Origin: Martinezella lusitana
GTDB lineage: Bacteria > Pseudomonadota > Alphaproteobacteria > Rhizobiales > Rhizobiaceae
Length of the DNA: 64,000 bases
Assembly: GCF_900094565.1 (NCBI RefSeq)
Contig: NZ_FMAF01000016.1
Coordinates: 62,001-126,000 of the forward strand
Direction of reading: 5' to 3'
Positions 15,616-24,783 of this stretch are shown here, piece by piece; position 1 is the first letter of the stretch; each line of letters starts with the position of its first letter. The position numbers were made by a program, and so were the translations under genes. The notes under the pieces were generated by a model. The model searched no databases. It saw only the letters and a list, made by a program, of their open reading frames with translations, and was not told where the DNA came from.

Positions 15616-18162
15616 ATGAAGCTGGATTTCGAAGCAATCTTTAGACGCGAACTGGATGTCATCAATTTCCGCCGTCAGTCACTTCAGAATGGCGGTGCGA
15701 AAGCTCATCGCACCGAGCGAGCGGCGAGTGAGGATAGCGCACGGTTTCATATCCCTCGTCGTGCGGCAAAACTGTCGCAAGACCACGTCGGCGCGGACAA
15801 GCGTGGCACGGTAAGAATGGAGACGGGCAGCAACCTGACGGGGCTTTCGTTTTCCGGCGGCGGTATCCGTTCCGCGGCCTTTTGCTTGGGCGCTTCACAG
15901 GCGCTGGACTCGCTCTCGCATGACGGTGAACCGCGCGTTCTCGACGCCTTCGATTATCTCTCCACAGTGTCCGGCGGCGGCTACATCGGCACCTCGATCG
16001 TTTCAGGCATGATGCAGGAGCCCTATACGTTTCCCTTCGCCAGCAAACTCGACGCTCAGGAAACGCCGGAAATTCAACATCTGCGAAACTATTCGAACTT
16101 CCTCGTCCCGAACGGATTGATCGACTATCTGACCAGCGCCGCGCTTTTGATGCGCGGATTGCTCGTAAACGCGCTGATCGTCCTGCCTGGCCTGCTCTTT
16201 CTGGCGGTGCTGACCGTCGCTTGCAATCCGCGGTCAATCGATCTTGGGCAGCCGGATATCTTCGGCTTTCCGCTCGACGGGCTTCCGCTCGTCACCGTCA
16301 GCGGCATGGAAGCCTTCACCTTGACGGTCAATGTTCTGATCGCCGTCTCGATCCTGATGTTCGCAAGCGCAATCACGACCTCCCTGACCTTTCAGACAAG
16401 CCAGTTGGCGGCGCGCGAAAGGCTTGCGCGGATCCTTGGCTGGCTGGTGGCGGCCATCGCCCTTGCGTTTCTCATCGAGCTGCAGCCGCTGATCCTCAGC
16501 GGCATGTTCGAAAAGACAGATGCCGGTTCGGCTGCGGTTACCGGCCTGGAGGACGGCAACTTGAAAAGTGTCCTTCTGGCGATCGCGCATATCGTGCCTG
16601 CGTTGACAAGCGCCCTGATCCCAACGGCCATTGTTCTGATCGGCGCGGCGCAGAAGCTGGCAAACATCGCAAAATCGACGCTCGGGGAGGCGACCTGGAC
16701 GGCGATGCTGCAGAAATATGCGAGCCGCATCGCGCTCTATCTCTCGGCTATCGTCGTGCCGTTGCTGTTGTGGGTTTCCTATCTCTACCTCAGCTTTTGG
16801 GCGATAACGCCTGCGATCGGTGCGGCCAGCGCCGATCCGCCTGCGCCAGTCGCTCCCACATGGCTGTCCGACCTGTCTCTCCTTGTCGCGCATTGCCTCC
16901 CCGTGATCGGCCGCCTGGGAGCAATCGGCTCGTTCTACCTATGGATCGCATTGGGGCTCGCTTTCGCCTGCCTTTTCATCGGCCCCAATTCCAACTCGCT
17001 CAACCAGCTCTATCGGGACCGTCTCAGCCGGGCTTTTCTGTTTGAGCGCGCACTCCTTAAGAAGAACAAGCCGTCGGTCGATGTCGACGGTTGGAAGTTT
17101 TCATCGCTGAAACCTTTTGATGCCGCAAGCGACGGCTGGTCCGAGGGGGCTGCCTATTCTCCCTATCTTCTCGTCAACACGACGATCAATTTGATCGGAT
17201 CGAAGAACCTCAACAAGCGCGGCCGCAATGCCGACAGCTTCATCTTCAGTCCACTGCATGTCGGCAGCCAGGCAACGCATTATGTGGCGACCCAGGATAT
17301 GGAAGATACCGTGCCGTCGCTCACGCTCGCAACGGCGATGGCCACATCCGGCGCCGCCGCCTCGGCGAATATGGGCAGCCATACCATCCGGATCCTGACC
17401 TTCAGCCTTTCCCTGCTCAACGTCCGTCTGGGCTACTGGCTTGCCAACCCGGCAAGACTCGACGCATTCTGTCATTGGTGGAACCGATGGTGGTCGAATT
17501 TCGGCACGTGGTACTTTGCCAATGAAACCGCCGGCCGTTTGGACGAGAAGAAGTTGAATGTCTATCTGACCGATGGCGGCCACATCGAAAATCTCGGCAT
17601 ATACGAACTGCTGCGCCGACGCTGCAAGGTCATTGTGGCAGTCGACGCCGACGCCGATCCAAGCATGACCTTCGAATCCTTCGTAAAGCTTCAGATCATG
17701 GCGCGTATCGACCTTGGCGTCCGCATCGAGCTTCCGTGGCAGGATATACAGAGGAAAACCCTGGAAGTGGCCGAGCATTTGGCACCGAACGTCGCCGCTT
17801 CGGTCGAATCCGCAGGACCCCACATCGCCGTCGGAATCATCGAGTATGGCGAGGACGAAAGGGGCATATTGCTTTACATCAAATCGTCGCTGACCGGCGA
17901 CGAGAACGACTACATCATGGACTACAAGAGGCGGAACCCGACGTTCCCACACGAGACGACCCTCGACCAGTTTTTTAGCGAGGAGCAGTTCGAGGTTTAC
18001 AGGGCGCTTGGCTTTCACGCCGTCCAGCATTTCTTCAGTGGCAAGGACAATTTTGCCCGACCTTCGGCTTTCCAGCCCGGCTGGATCGATGAGCTTGTCG
18101 CAGCGCTTGCATTGCTCAATATTCCACCGGCGATGCGAGAGGCTTTCACCGCCCGGCTTTAG
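15616..18162 (+). CDS. Patatin-like phospholipase with integral membrane domain
   Basis: The start at 15616 follows GGGTGGGGCAC; an in-frame ATG 33 bases earlier is possible. The 848-residue protein has the patatin oxyanion motif LSFSGGGIRSA (residues 77-87), the nucleophile Ser119 in STVSGGGYIG, and the catalytic Asp653 in YLTDGGHIENLG. Between nucleophile and Asp there are about six to seven hydrophobic segments (residues 170-470), an arrangement of membrane-embedded patatin proteins rather than soluble ones. The reaction would be release of fatty acids from membrane lipids. It heads a plus-strand series with a ThDP enzyme and a catalase-like/alpha-dioxygenase fusion, making it a plausible fatty-acid supplier. 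Confidence 0.88.
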   Translation: MKLDFEAIFRRELDVINFRRQSLQNGGAKAHRTERAASEDSARFHIPRRAAKLSQDHVGADKRGTVRMETGSNLTGLSFSGGGIRSAAFCLGASQALDSLSHDGEPRVLDAFDYLSTVSGGGYIGTSIVSGMMQEPYTFPFASKLDAQETPEIQHLRNYSNFLVPNGLIDYLTSAALLMRGLLVNALIVLPGLLFLAVLTVACNPRSIDLGQPDIFGFPLDGLPLVTVSGMEAFTLTVNVLIAVSILMFASAITTSLTFQTSQLAARERLARILGWLVAAIALAFLIELQPLILSGMFEKTDAGSAAVTGLEDGNLKSVLLAIAHIVPALTSALIPTAIVLIGAAQKLANIAKSTLGEATWTAMLQKYASRIALYLSAIVVPLLLWVSYLYLSFWAITPAIGAASADPPAPVAPTWLSDLSLLVAHCLPVIGRLGAIGSFYLWIALGLAFACLFIGPNSNSLNQLYRDRLSRAFLFERALLKKNKPSVDVDGWKFSSLKPFDAASDGWSEGAAYSPYLLVNTTINLIGSKNLNKRGRNADSFIFSPLHVGSQATHYVATQDMEDTVPSLTLATAMATSGAAASANMGSHTIRILTFSLSLLNVRLGYWLANPARLDAFCHWWNRWWSNFGTWYFANETAGRLDEKKLNVYLTDGGHIENLGIYELLRRRCKVIVAVDADADPSMTFESFVKLQIMARIDLGVRIELPWQDIQRKTLEVAEHLAPNVAASVESAGPHIAVGIIEYGEDERGILLYIKSSLTGDENDYIMDYKRRNPTFPHETTLDQFFSEEQFEVYRALGFHAVQHFFSGKDNFARPSAFQPGWIDELVAALALLNIPPAMREAFTARL

Positions 18163-18510
18163 AAAAGAACAAGGCGCGGCCTTGTCTGCCCGTCGCCATG
18201 AGGCCCCGTGGTAATCTGAAGTTGAATTCTGTTACAAAGTGCGCGAATATAACGCGACAAGCCTGGAAAAGGGCGAGATGGGATACATCATCCGCCAGCT
18301 GCACTTTCGTTCGATAGCATGTTTCGAATCAGCAGCTTGAACGTCCGCTCGCAGGGCGTTGCAAAGCGACGCAGTGGACCGATTTCAAATCGTAATCTTC
18401 TAATATTCATTGGCCTTGAAGCATAGCAATAGCAGTATTCTGCATGCGCAATTCGGTGGGAGACTAAATACGCCCAGTCAATTTGGGTGTCTGTCTGGAG
18501 GGCATTCTCG
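18163..18510. other. Intergenic region before the ThDP enzyme gene
   Basis: No gene is seen in these 348 bases. The part from about 18350 is AT-richer than the coding sequence and may contain a promoter, so the ThDP gene need not depend on the patatin transcript. No strong hairpin with a T-tract was found. Confidence 0.45.
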
Positions 18511-20229
18511 ATGAGAGTCTACGAGGCGATCGTGAAGGCGCTGGAGGGAGTGGGGGTCGGCGCCGCCTTTGGTGGAGCGGGCGAAAATGCCGCCGGTCTG
18601 ATGCTTGCCCTCAAACATTCCTCAATCCGCCCCGTCATTACTCGCCACGAACAAGCGGCCTCATTCATGGCTTGCGGCTACGCCATGCATTCGGATCAGT
18701 TGGGCTTCTGCTTCGCGACGGCGGGACCGGGCGCGTTCAATCTGTTTTCCGGATTGGCTGTCGCCATGTCGGATTCTTATCCGGTATTGGCCGTTTCCGG
18801 CTATGCTTCCCTTGACTGGAAGGGAAAGGGGGCGTTGAACGAAACCTCCGGCACCAGTCGCACTCCAGATTCCCAGGCGATGTTTGCCGCCACCACGAAG
18901 AAGTCATTTCTGCTGACGGATGCGGCCAAGACCTGCGACGTCGTCGAGGAGGCAGTCAACCTGGCCTTCGACGGCCGCCCTGGCCCAGTTCACATCCATG
19001 TCCCGGAGAACCTGACGCATCATGGCGTTTCCGTTGACAATTTTCGCGCTATCGATCTCCGGCGACGTCCGGTGACGCCGGAGTCCAAGCGGGTGACCGA
19101 AGTTGCCCAGCTTCTGGCGGACGCCGTTGCCAAGGACAAGAAGATATTGGCGCTGATCGGCTTCGGCGCTGTTCGCAGTGGCGCGGGGCCGGAGCTGAGG
19201 GAGCTTCTGGAGCGCTATCAGATTCCGTTCGCGACGACGCTCGATGGAAAAGGCATCATCTCGGAGCGTCATCCTCTCTCGGTTGGCGTGTTCTGCGACA
19301 GTGGCCACAGCGCCGCCTGGAAAGCTTTCCTGCAGGCCGATGTCATCCTTGCGGTGGGGAACTCCTTCGCGCAGCACGCCACCTTCAATTTTCGCGATGA
19401 TCTTCTGGCCGGCAAGACGCTCATCCATATCAACATCGATATCGGCGAGATCGACAAGGTCTACAAGGCCGATGCCGCCATCATCGGCGATGCAAAACTT
19501 GCGGTTGCGGCGCTCAACAAGGAGATATCGCCCAAGGCCGCGGCTGTTGCAGCAAGACCCGCCGAGGGGCGCGATTACGACGCGGAGCGGATCATCCATC
19601 TTCTGGATGAAATCCATCCAGGACAGCTTGCGCAATCCCTGTCCAAGCGTTTGCCAAAGAATGCCATCGTCCTTGCGGACGCCGGCGCGCATCTCGCCTG
19701 GCTCGGCTATTATCTGGAGCTGTCGCCGGGACAGTTTTTCCGAAAGCCTGGCGGATTCGGACCGATGGCGGGGCATGTCAACGGCGCGCTTGGCGCCAAA
19801 TGCGCCAATCCCGACCGTCCGGTTATCGTCGGTTGCGGCGATGGATGTTATCTGCTGTCGGGCTTCGAGCTTCTGACCGCCGTTCAATACGATATTCCTG
19901 TCATCTGGATTATTTTCAACGACGGCGAGTTCAAGCTCATCAAGCTTTATCAACTCGAAGCCTATGCGGAATCGGCCCTCGTCGAATTCGGCAATCCCGA
20001 TTACGTTGCCTATGCCAGGGCTTGCGGCGCGCAGGGATACAGAGTCGAGACAATCGATGAATTCGAAAGCGCCTTCGACGAGGCGCTGGCACTGGGCAAG
20101 CCGGCAATCATCGATGCCCACATCACCAGGCTCGCGCTGCCGCATTACAGCCCATCACCGAAAGGGCTTCTTTCCGGCATCGCAGAGATGGTCGAGGATC
20201 GGGTCTTGCCGGGTCACAGTGGGCAATAG
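18511..20229 (+). CDS. Thiamine-diphosphate-dependent enzyme (acetolactate synthase/lyase-like)
   Basis: A 572-residue protein with the three-domain POX/ALS/benzoylformate decarboxylase layout. The catalytic Glu lies in TRHEQAASFMACGYA (residues 45-59), the central domain starts near residue 190, and the ThDP/metal motif GCGDGCYLLSG runs to IIFNDGEF, keeping the Asp, Asn and Gly ligands. The start ATG 18511 follows CTGGAGGGC. The family cleaves or makes C-C bonds next to a carbonyl (2-oxoacids, 2-hydroxyacyl-CoA); the substrate is unknown. Next to an alpha-dioxygenase-type enzyme, cleavage of a 2-hydroxy or 2-oxo fatty acyl compound is an attractive inference. Confidence 0.83.
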   Translation: MRVYEAIVKALEGVGVGAAFGGAGENAAGLMLALKHSSIRPVITRHEQAASFMACGYAMHSDQLGFCFATAGPGAFNLFSGLAVAMSDSYPVLAVSGYASLDWKGKGALNETSGTSRTPDSQAMFAATTKKSFLLTDAAKTCDVVEEAVNLAFDGRPGPVHIHVPENLTHHGVSVDNFRAIDLRRRPVTPESKRVTEVAQLLADAVAKDKKILALIGFGAVRSGAGPELRELLERYQIPFATTLDGKGIISERHPLSVGVFCDSGHSAAWKAFLQADVILAVGNSFAQHATFNFRDDLLAGKTLIHINIDIGEIDKVYKADAAIIGDAKLAVAALNKEISPKAAAVAARPAEGRDYDAERIIHLLDEIHPGQLAQSLSKRLPKNAIVLADAGAHLAWLGYYLELSPGQFFRKPGGFGPMAGHVNGALGAKCANPDRPVIVGCGDGCYLLSGFELLTAVQYDIPVIWIIFNDGEFKLIKLYQLEAYAESALVEFGNPDYVAYARACGAQGYRVETIDEFESAFDEALALGKPAIIDAHITRLALPHYSPSPKGLLSGIAEMVEDRVLPGHSGQ

Positions 20230-20268
20230 CCATTTTGGTCGTCGGCGGGACAAGCCGAAATAAGCAGG

Positions 20269-20305
20269 CGTTTCCCGGTCGCATAGCGGACGGCGACGGG
20301 AAACG
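20269..20305. repeat. Inverted repeat between the ThDP and catalase/dioxygenase genes
   Basis: CGTTTCCCG at 20269-20277 pairs with CGGGAAACG at 20297-20305, and the inner GTCG/CGAC extends the stem with one bulge. No T-run follows, so it is not a standard terminator; it could be an attenuator or mRNA processing site in the 168-bp gap. Confidence 0.4.
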
Positions 20306-20397
20306 GGGGAACGTCCGCCTCTTTTGTATCCCATGCAGTCCATCGATGCGATGCGCCGAGGGCCATTGTTCGATGCGTTCACGGAGGGCGAGCGGTA

Positions 20398-23244
20398 ATG
20401 GCGTGGAGTGAATCCTATCAAGGAGATGTCGAGGCCGAGCGCCTCCTGTTCGAGCGCCTCGCTCAGGATATGATGCGCGCGCAGTATAAGACGCGCGCCT
20501 ATGCCAAGGCCGCCGACATTCAGCGCGCCTTTCACAGCAAGGCCGTTTTTGCGGCGATAGATGCTAAACTGACCTTCATAGACGACTTGCCCGATGATCT
20601 CAGAGTGGGTTTTGCCGGGCCTGGCAAGAGCTATTCCGCGATACTGCGCCTGTCCAATGCCAGCGGCTACGGTCAACCGGACTATAAGCCCGATCTGCGC
20701 GGGCTGGCGGTGCGGATCAATGTCTCGGACCAGGAGCAGCACGATCTGCTGGCGACCAACTTTCCGGTTTCACATGCCCGCGATGCCAAGCAATTCGTTG
20801 CTTTCGCCAAGGCGACGGCGGGAGGAGGCTTAAGTCGGCTCCTGGGTGTGATCGGCCTTGCCTTCACCTTCGGACCCTCGGAAACCCTGCGGATGATCCG
20901 CAACGCCACGACCGGCCGCAACCGCAAAGTCCGCAGCCTGGCGCTCGAGACCTTCTGGAGCCGCGGCGCGATCTGTTGGGGCGACAAGCTGGCCGTGCGC
21001 TATCTATTCCGTCCCGCACCGAATGCGCCACATGCTCCCGATCCGTCCAAGACCGATCCTGGCTATCTCTCCACCGAACTCGCCCGGCGGCTGGAGGTTG
21101 GAGACATCCATTACGAACTCTGTCTCCAGCTTTTCGCCGATCCGAAGTCAACGCCAATCGAAGACACGTCCGTCGAATGGACGGAGACCGCCTCGCCTCC
21201 GATCAAGGTGGCAGATCTCAAGGTCAGCAAACCGACGACCGGAGACGCCGAGGCCATTGCCAATGCGCGCCTTGTCGACGAACTGGCTTTCAACCCCTGG
21301 AACACGACCGACGCCTTCAGGCCGCTCGGCAATCTCAACCGGGCACGCAAGGTGGTCTACGATGCCAGTGCTGCCTATCGCCACAGTTTCCGCTGGACAA
21401 GCCCGGTGCCCTTTCGCAACCGGCTGGCAGGAAGTATAGTGCGCCGTGCTTTTCTGGTCATCAATCGCTACATCGCCTGGCATCGCCTGTCGCTACGGCT
21501 GAGCCTGCTCAATCTCGATGCTTTCCGCTATGTCCTGCGTGAAAAGAACCTGATCGGAACGGATCCCGTCGAAGCGCCGCCCGTCGCGCGCCCGACGCCG
21601 CCGCCGGCGATTGCCGAAGGCGAGCGGCAAATGCGGACCTATGACGGCACTTTCAATGATCTGTCGGCGCCGCAGATGGGCGCAGTCGGCTCGACTTTTG
21701 GCCGCAACCTGGCACCGGTTTTCGCGCCCGAATTGTTCGACACGCCCAATCCGGTGGTGGTCGCGCAGCAACTGATGCATCGCGATACATTCATTCCGGC
21801 GCGCTCGCTCAACATCCTCGCCGCCGCCTGGATCCAGTTTCAGGTCCATGATTGGGTCAACCATGCCCGCCATCCACTCGGGAAAAAAGACGTGGTCGTT
21901 GGCCTTCCCGCCGGCATGAAATGGACCAGCGAGGTCGGCGGCCAGCCGGAAGACGTGATGCGAATTGCCGGAAACATGGAGATCGCCGGCTATGCCGGCA
22001 AGCCGCCCATCTATTTCGGCAACGCCGCCTCCCATTGGTGGGATGGATCCGAGGTCTACGGCCCTGACAGCGAGAAGGCGAAGCTGTTGCGGGAGGGACC
22101 AAAGATCCGTCTCGTCAATGGGCATCTGCCGGTCGACGTTCATGGCTTCGAGGTTACCGGTTTCAACGAGAGCTGGTGGCTCGGCCTCAGTGCGATGCAC
22201 ACCCTGTTTGCGCGCGAACATAATCTGCTGTGTGACGAACTGCGCCGCCAGTATGGCAATTGGGACGATGAGCGCGTTTATCAGACGGCGAGGCTGATCG
22301 TCTCGGCACTGATCGCCAAGATCCATACGGTCGAATGGACGCCGGCGATCCTTGCCACCAAGGCGATCGAAGTCGGCCTCTCCAGCAATTGGAACGGTCC
22401 GCCCGCCAATGACTGGCTGACAAGGGCGGGCCTGTGGCTGATAGACCAACATGCGTCCACCGGCATTCCGAAGACGATGCCGGATCACCACGGCACGCCC
22501 TATTCGCTGACGGAGGATTTTGTCACCGTCTACCGCATGCACCCGCTGCTGCCTGATGATTATTGCTTCTACGACCACAAAACGGGCGGCAAGATCGCTG
22601 ACAAGAGCTTCATGGATATCCAAGGCCCAGGCGCCGACGACATCATGCGGCAATACGGCCTTCGCAACACGCTCTATTCCTTTGGCACTGCCCACCCCGG
22701 CGCGATCACGCTGCACAACTTCCCTCGTGCATTGCAGGCTTTCACGCGCGACAACGAGATTATCGATCTTTCCGTTGTTGACCTCGTGCGCACACGGCAC
22801 CGTGGCGTGCCGCGCTACAATGATTTCAGGGCCGGCCTGCACCGGCCACGGATCAAGAACTGGGAGGAATTGTCGACCAATCCGGAAGATGTGCGGCTGA
22901 TCAAGGAAATCTACGGCGATATCGACCGTGTCGACACGGTGGTCGGCCTATTTGCGGAGCCTCCGCCGACCGGTTTCGGCTTCAGCGACACCGCATTCCG
23001 CATCTTTATCCTCATGGCTTCGCGCCGGCTGCAAAGCGACCGTTTCCTGACGGTGGATTTCCGCCCCGAAGTCTATTCGCCCTTCGGGATCGACTGGATC
23101 GCCAATAATGGCATGACGAGCCTGATCCTGCGCCACTGTCCTGACCTCGCCTCGATGGTGCCGCGCAATGCCAGTGCCTTTGTGCCCTGGCGGCCGATCC
23201 TTCCAGGCGGTGAAAAGCAGGATCTGGAAAGGAAGGCATCATGA
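20398..23244 (+). CDS. Two-domain heme enzyme: catalase-like domain fused to alpha-dioxygenase/cyclooxygenase-like domain
   Basis: A 948-residue protein. Residues 25-340 are catalase-like: FHSK with a distal His46, RVGFAGPGKSYSAILRLSNASG, RGLAVRI, and the proximal R317-X3-Y321 in RKVVYDAS. Residues 400-930 are an animal-type heme peroxidase close to plant alpha-dioxygenase: WIQFQVHDW with distal His484, KIHTVEWTPAIL with proximal His643, and VYRMHPLLPD with Tyr712, the position of the radical tyrosine of alpha-DOX and COX. The family oxygenates fatty acids to hydroperoxides. Catalase-related domains fused to lipoxygenases (coral allene oxide synthase) act on such hydroperoxides, so a self-contained oxylipin synthase is inferred. 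The start follows GGAGGGCGAGCGGTA. Its stop overlaps the next start by 4 bases. Confidence 0.85.
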   Translation: MAWSESYQGDVEAERLLFERLAQDMMRAQYKTRAYAKAADIQRAFHSKAVFAAIDAKLTFIDDLPDDLRVGFAGPGKSYSAILRLSNASGYGQPDYKPDLRGLAVRINVSDQEQHDLLATNFPVSHARDAKQFVAFAKATAGGGLSRLLGVIGLAFTFGPSETLRMIRNATTGRNRKVRSLALETFWSRGAICWGDKLAVRYLFRPAPNAPHAPDPSKTDPGYLSTELARRLEVGDIHYELCLQLFADPKSTPIEDTSVEWTETASPPIKVADLKVSKPTTGDAEAIANARLVDELAFNPWNTTDAFRPLGNLNRARKVVYDASAAYRHSFRWTSPVPFRNRLAGSIVRRAFLVINRYIAWHRLSLRLSLLNLDAFRYVLREKNLIGTDPVEAPPVARPTPPPAIAEGERQMRTYDGTFNDLSAPQMGAVGSTFGRNLAPVFAPELFDTPNPVVVAQQLMHRDTFIPARSLNILAAAWIQFQVHDWVNHARHPLGKKDVVVGLPAGMKWTSEVGGQPEDVMRIAGNMEIAGYAGKPPIYFGNAASHWWDGSEVYGPDSEKAKLLREGPKIRLVNGHLPVDVHGFEVTGFNESWWLGLSAMHTLFAREHNLLCDELRRQYGNWDDERVYQTARLIVSALIAKIHTVEWTPAILATKAIEVGLSSNWNGPPANDWLTRAGLWLIDQHASTGIPKTMPDHHGTPYSLTEDFVTVYRMHPLLPDDYCFYDHKTGGKIADKSFMDIQGPGADDIMRQYGLRNTLYSFGTAHPGAITLHNFPRALQAFTRDNEIIDLSVVDLVRTRHRGVPRYNDFRAGLHRPRIKNWEELSTNPEDVRLIKEIYGDIDRVDTVVGLFAEPPPTGFGFSDTAFRIFILMASRRLQSDRFLTVDFRPEVYSPFGIDWIANNGMTSLILRHCPDLASMVPRNASAFVPWRPILPGGEKQDLERKAS

Positions 23245-24662
23245 CCAACATATCCGGAGCAGATGGTTCTTCGCCAGCAAACGCCGCCGCGTCGGAGACT
23301 TCGACCGGCAATCGTGGTCTCGACGCGCTTTTCCGCCGGCCGCTCATCGAGGCGATATGGCGCCGTCGCACCCATCGCGTCAGCCAGGGAAGCTCGGTGC
23401 TCGCCGGCACCATGAGCTATCAATCGGATCAGCCGCGCGAGCCTCTTTCGGAACTCGAGGAGGCGGTGCTGATCGCCATTACCGGTTCGACCGGGCTTAC
23501 CATGCCGGACCGGCCCTTCGAGGACCCCGCCACGCATCAGCCGATCATGGCCAAGCCGAACCTCACCATGGAAGGCCGCACCGCCGGCAGCCCCGACAAT
23601 GCCCAGGGCACGCATTTCTTCATGATCAACGACAGCGGCACCTATTTCATCCGAAAATTGCCGCCACCGCCGGACGGTGAAAAAGCGCTGACGCCGGAGA
23701 GATTGATCGCCCGGGCGGCGGAGGCGAAGGTGCGCATTCTCGATCACCGCCTCGATGTTCCGGACGGCAAGCGTGCCTTTCCGGTCTATCTGGATTCCAA
23801 TCGTTTCCTGTCGAACCAGCCAGGCACGACGATCTTCCTGCCGGTCGTCGACCTTTCCCGGCAATATATCAATGGCATGATGTATCTTCTGACCCAACCG
23901 GACGGTGCCCGGCCGGCCATCGTCGACGACCGCAACTTCTATCGGCTCGCGGGTGTGAAGCGCTGGGTGGACAAGGGCTTTCTGAATAAGGATATCAAGA
24001 TACCGCTCGGCGTCATCGGTTCGTTGCGTACGCAGATCGAAGCTGATCTTCTTCTGCAGAATATATTCCTGACTGCCGACGCCATGGGGCTTGGCGCCTG
24101 GATCCATGCTTCCATCAGCCCGCCTGTCCTTGTCGGCGATCCGAAATTCCTGAAAACCTATGGTGCGATGCTGGGCTTCGACGTCGTTACGCCGCGCTGG
24201 CGCTTGATGGACATCCTGCGATGGCAGATTCCTTTGCCGCGTTATTCCAATCTGCGTAGCAACCCGATCGGACTGCGCTACAAGGGCGAGCACCTGATCA
24301 AGGGCATGTCGCCACCCTATTACGACAGCATGGCCGATGCCGTTGCTTTCGTCATCGAGGAGAAGTTCGGCAAGCGCGGCCTTTTCAACGACCAGGCCTT
24401 GTTTGCCGAAATCTACAAGGACGATTATGGCAGGCGTTATCTGGCGGAAGCGGCCGTCTACAACGACGACGTCGTCAACTGCGCACGCGACATCTGCACC
24501 TACATTTACGAGACGCATGGGCGGTTTCCGGCGCATTGCGACGCGATCCATGTGCCTGGCGTCTGGCTCCAGGCACATCATGTCGAACTTGGCTACTACG
24601 ACCGGTACTTCAAAAACGGGCTGACGGACGCCCATCGCTCTCATCGTCAGGACTGGCACTAG
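23241..24662 (+). CDS. Conserved protein with nitroreductase-like features, function unknown
   Basis: A 473-residue protein translationally coupled (ATGA overlap) to the catalase/dioxygenase gene. The N-terminal part RPLIEAIWRRRTHRVSQGSS resembles the basic FMN-binding opening of nitroreductases, LSELEEAVLIAIT the following helix, and LLLQNIFLTADAMGLGAWIH the conserved hydrophobic helix with Gly turn near the flavin. The C-terminal 180 residues (from GMSPPYYDSMADAV) match nothing I recognise. No signal peptide or membrane segment is seen. Tight coupling argues that it acts with the heme enzyme, perhaps as a flavin reductase or further modifying enzyme; this is inference and the fold assignment is tentative. 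Confidence 0.6.
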   Translation: MTNISGADGSSPANAAASETSTGNRGLDALFRRPLIEAIWRRRTHRVSQGSSVLAGTMSYQSDQPREPLSELEEAVLIAITGSTGLTMPDRPFEDPATHQPIMAKPNLTMEGRTAGSPDNAQGTHFFMINDSGTYFIRKLPPPPDGEKALTPERLIARAAEAKVRILDHRLDVPDGKRAFPVYLDSNRFLSNQPGTTIFLPVVDLSRQYINGMMYLLTQPDGARPAIVDDRNFYRLAGVKRWVDKGFLNKDIKIPLGVIGSLRTQIEADLLLQNIFLTADAMGLGAWIHASISPPVLVGDPKFLKTYGAMLGFDVVTPRWRLMDILRWQIPLPRYSNLRSNPIGLRYKGEHLIKGMSPPYYDSMADAVAFVIEEKFGKRGLFNDQALFAEIYKDDYGRRYLAEAAVYNDDVVNCARDICTYIYETHGRFPAHCDAIHVPGVWLQAHHVELGYYDRYFKNGLTDAHRSHRQDWH

Positions 24663-24783
24663 AGAAAGGCGCATTTCTGCGCTTGATTGAAATGTGCTGA
24701 ATATCCGGCGATGTAAAAAGTGATTCGAAGTACAAGTGATAGTTTTATATAGTGCTGTTTTCACGCAATATGGGGAGGTCGAG

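Noticed and set aside
21493..22842. 449-codon minus-strand frame within the catalase/dioxygenase gene
   Set aside because: No motif and no start context, while the plus strand has conserved catalytic residues throughout.
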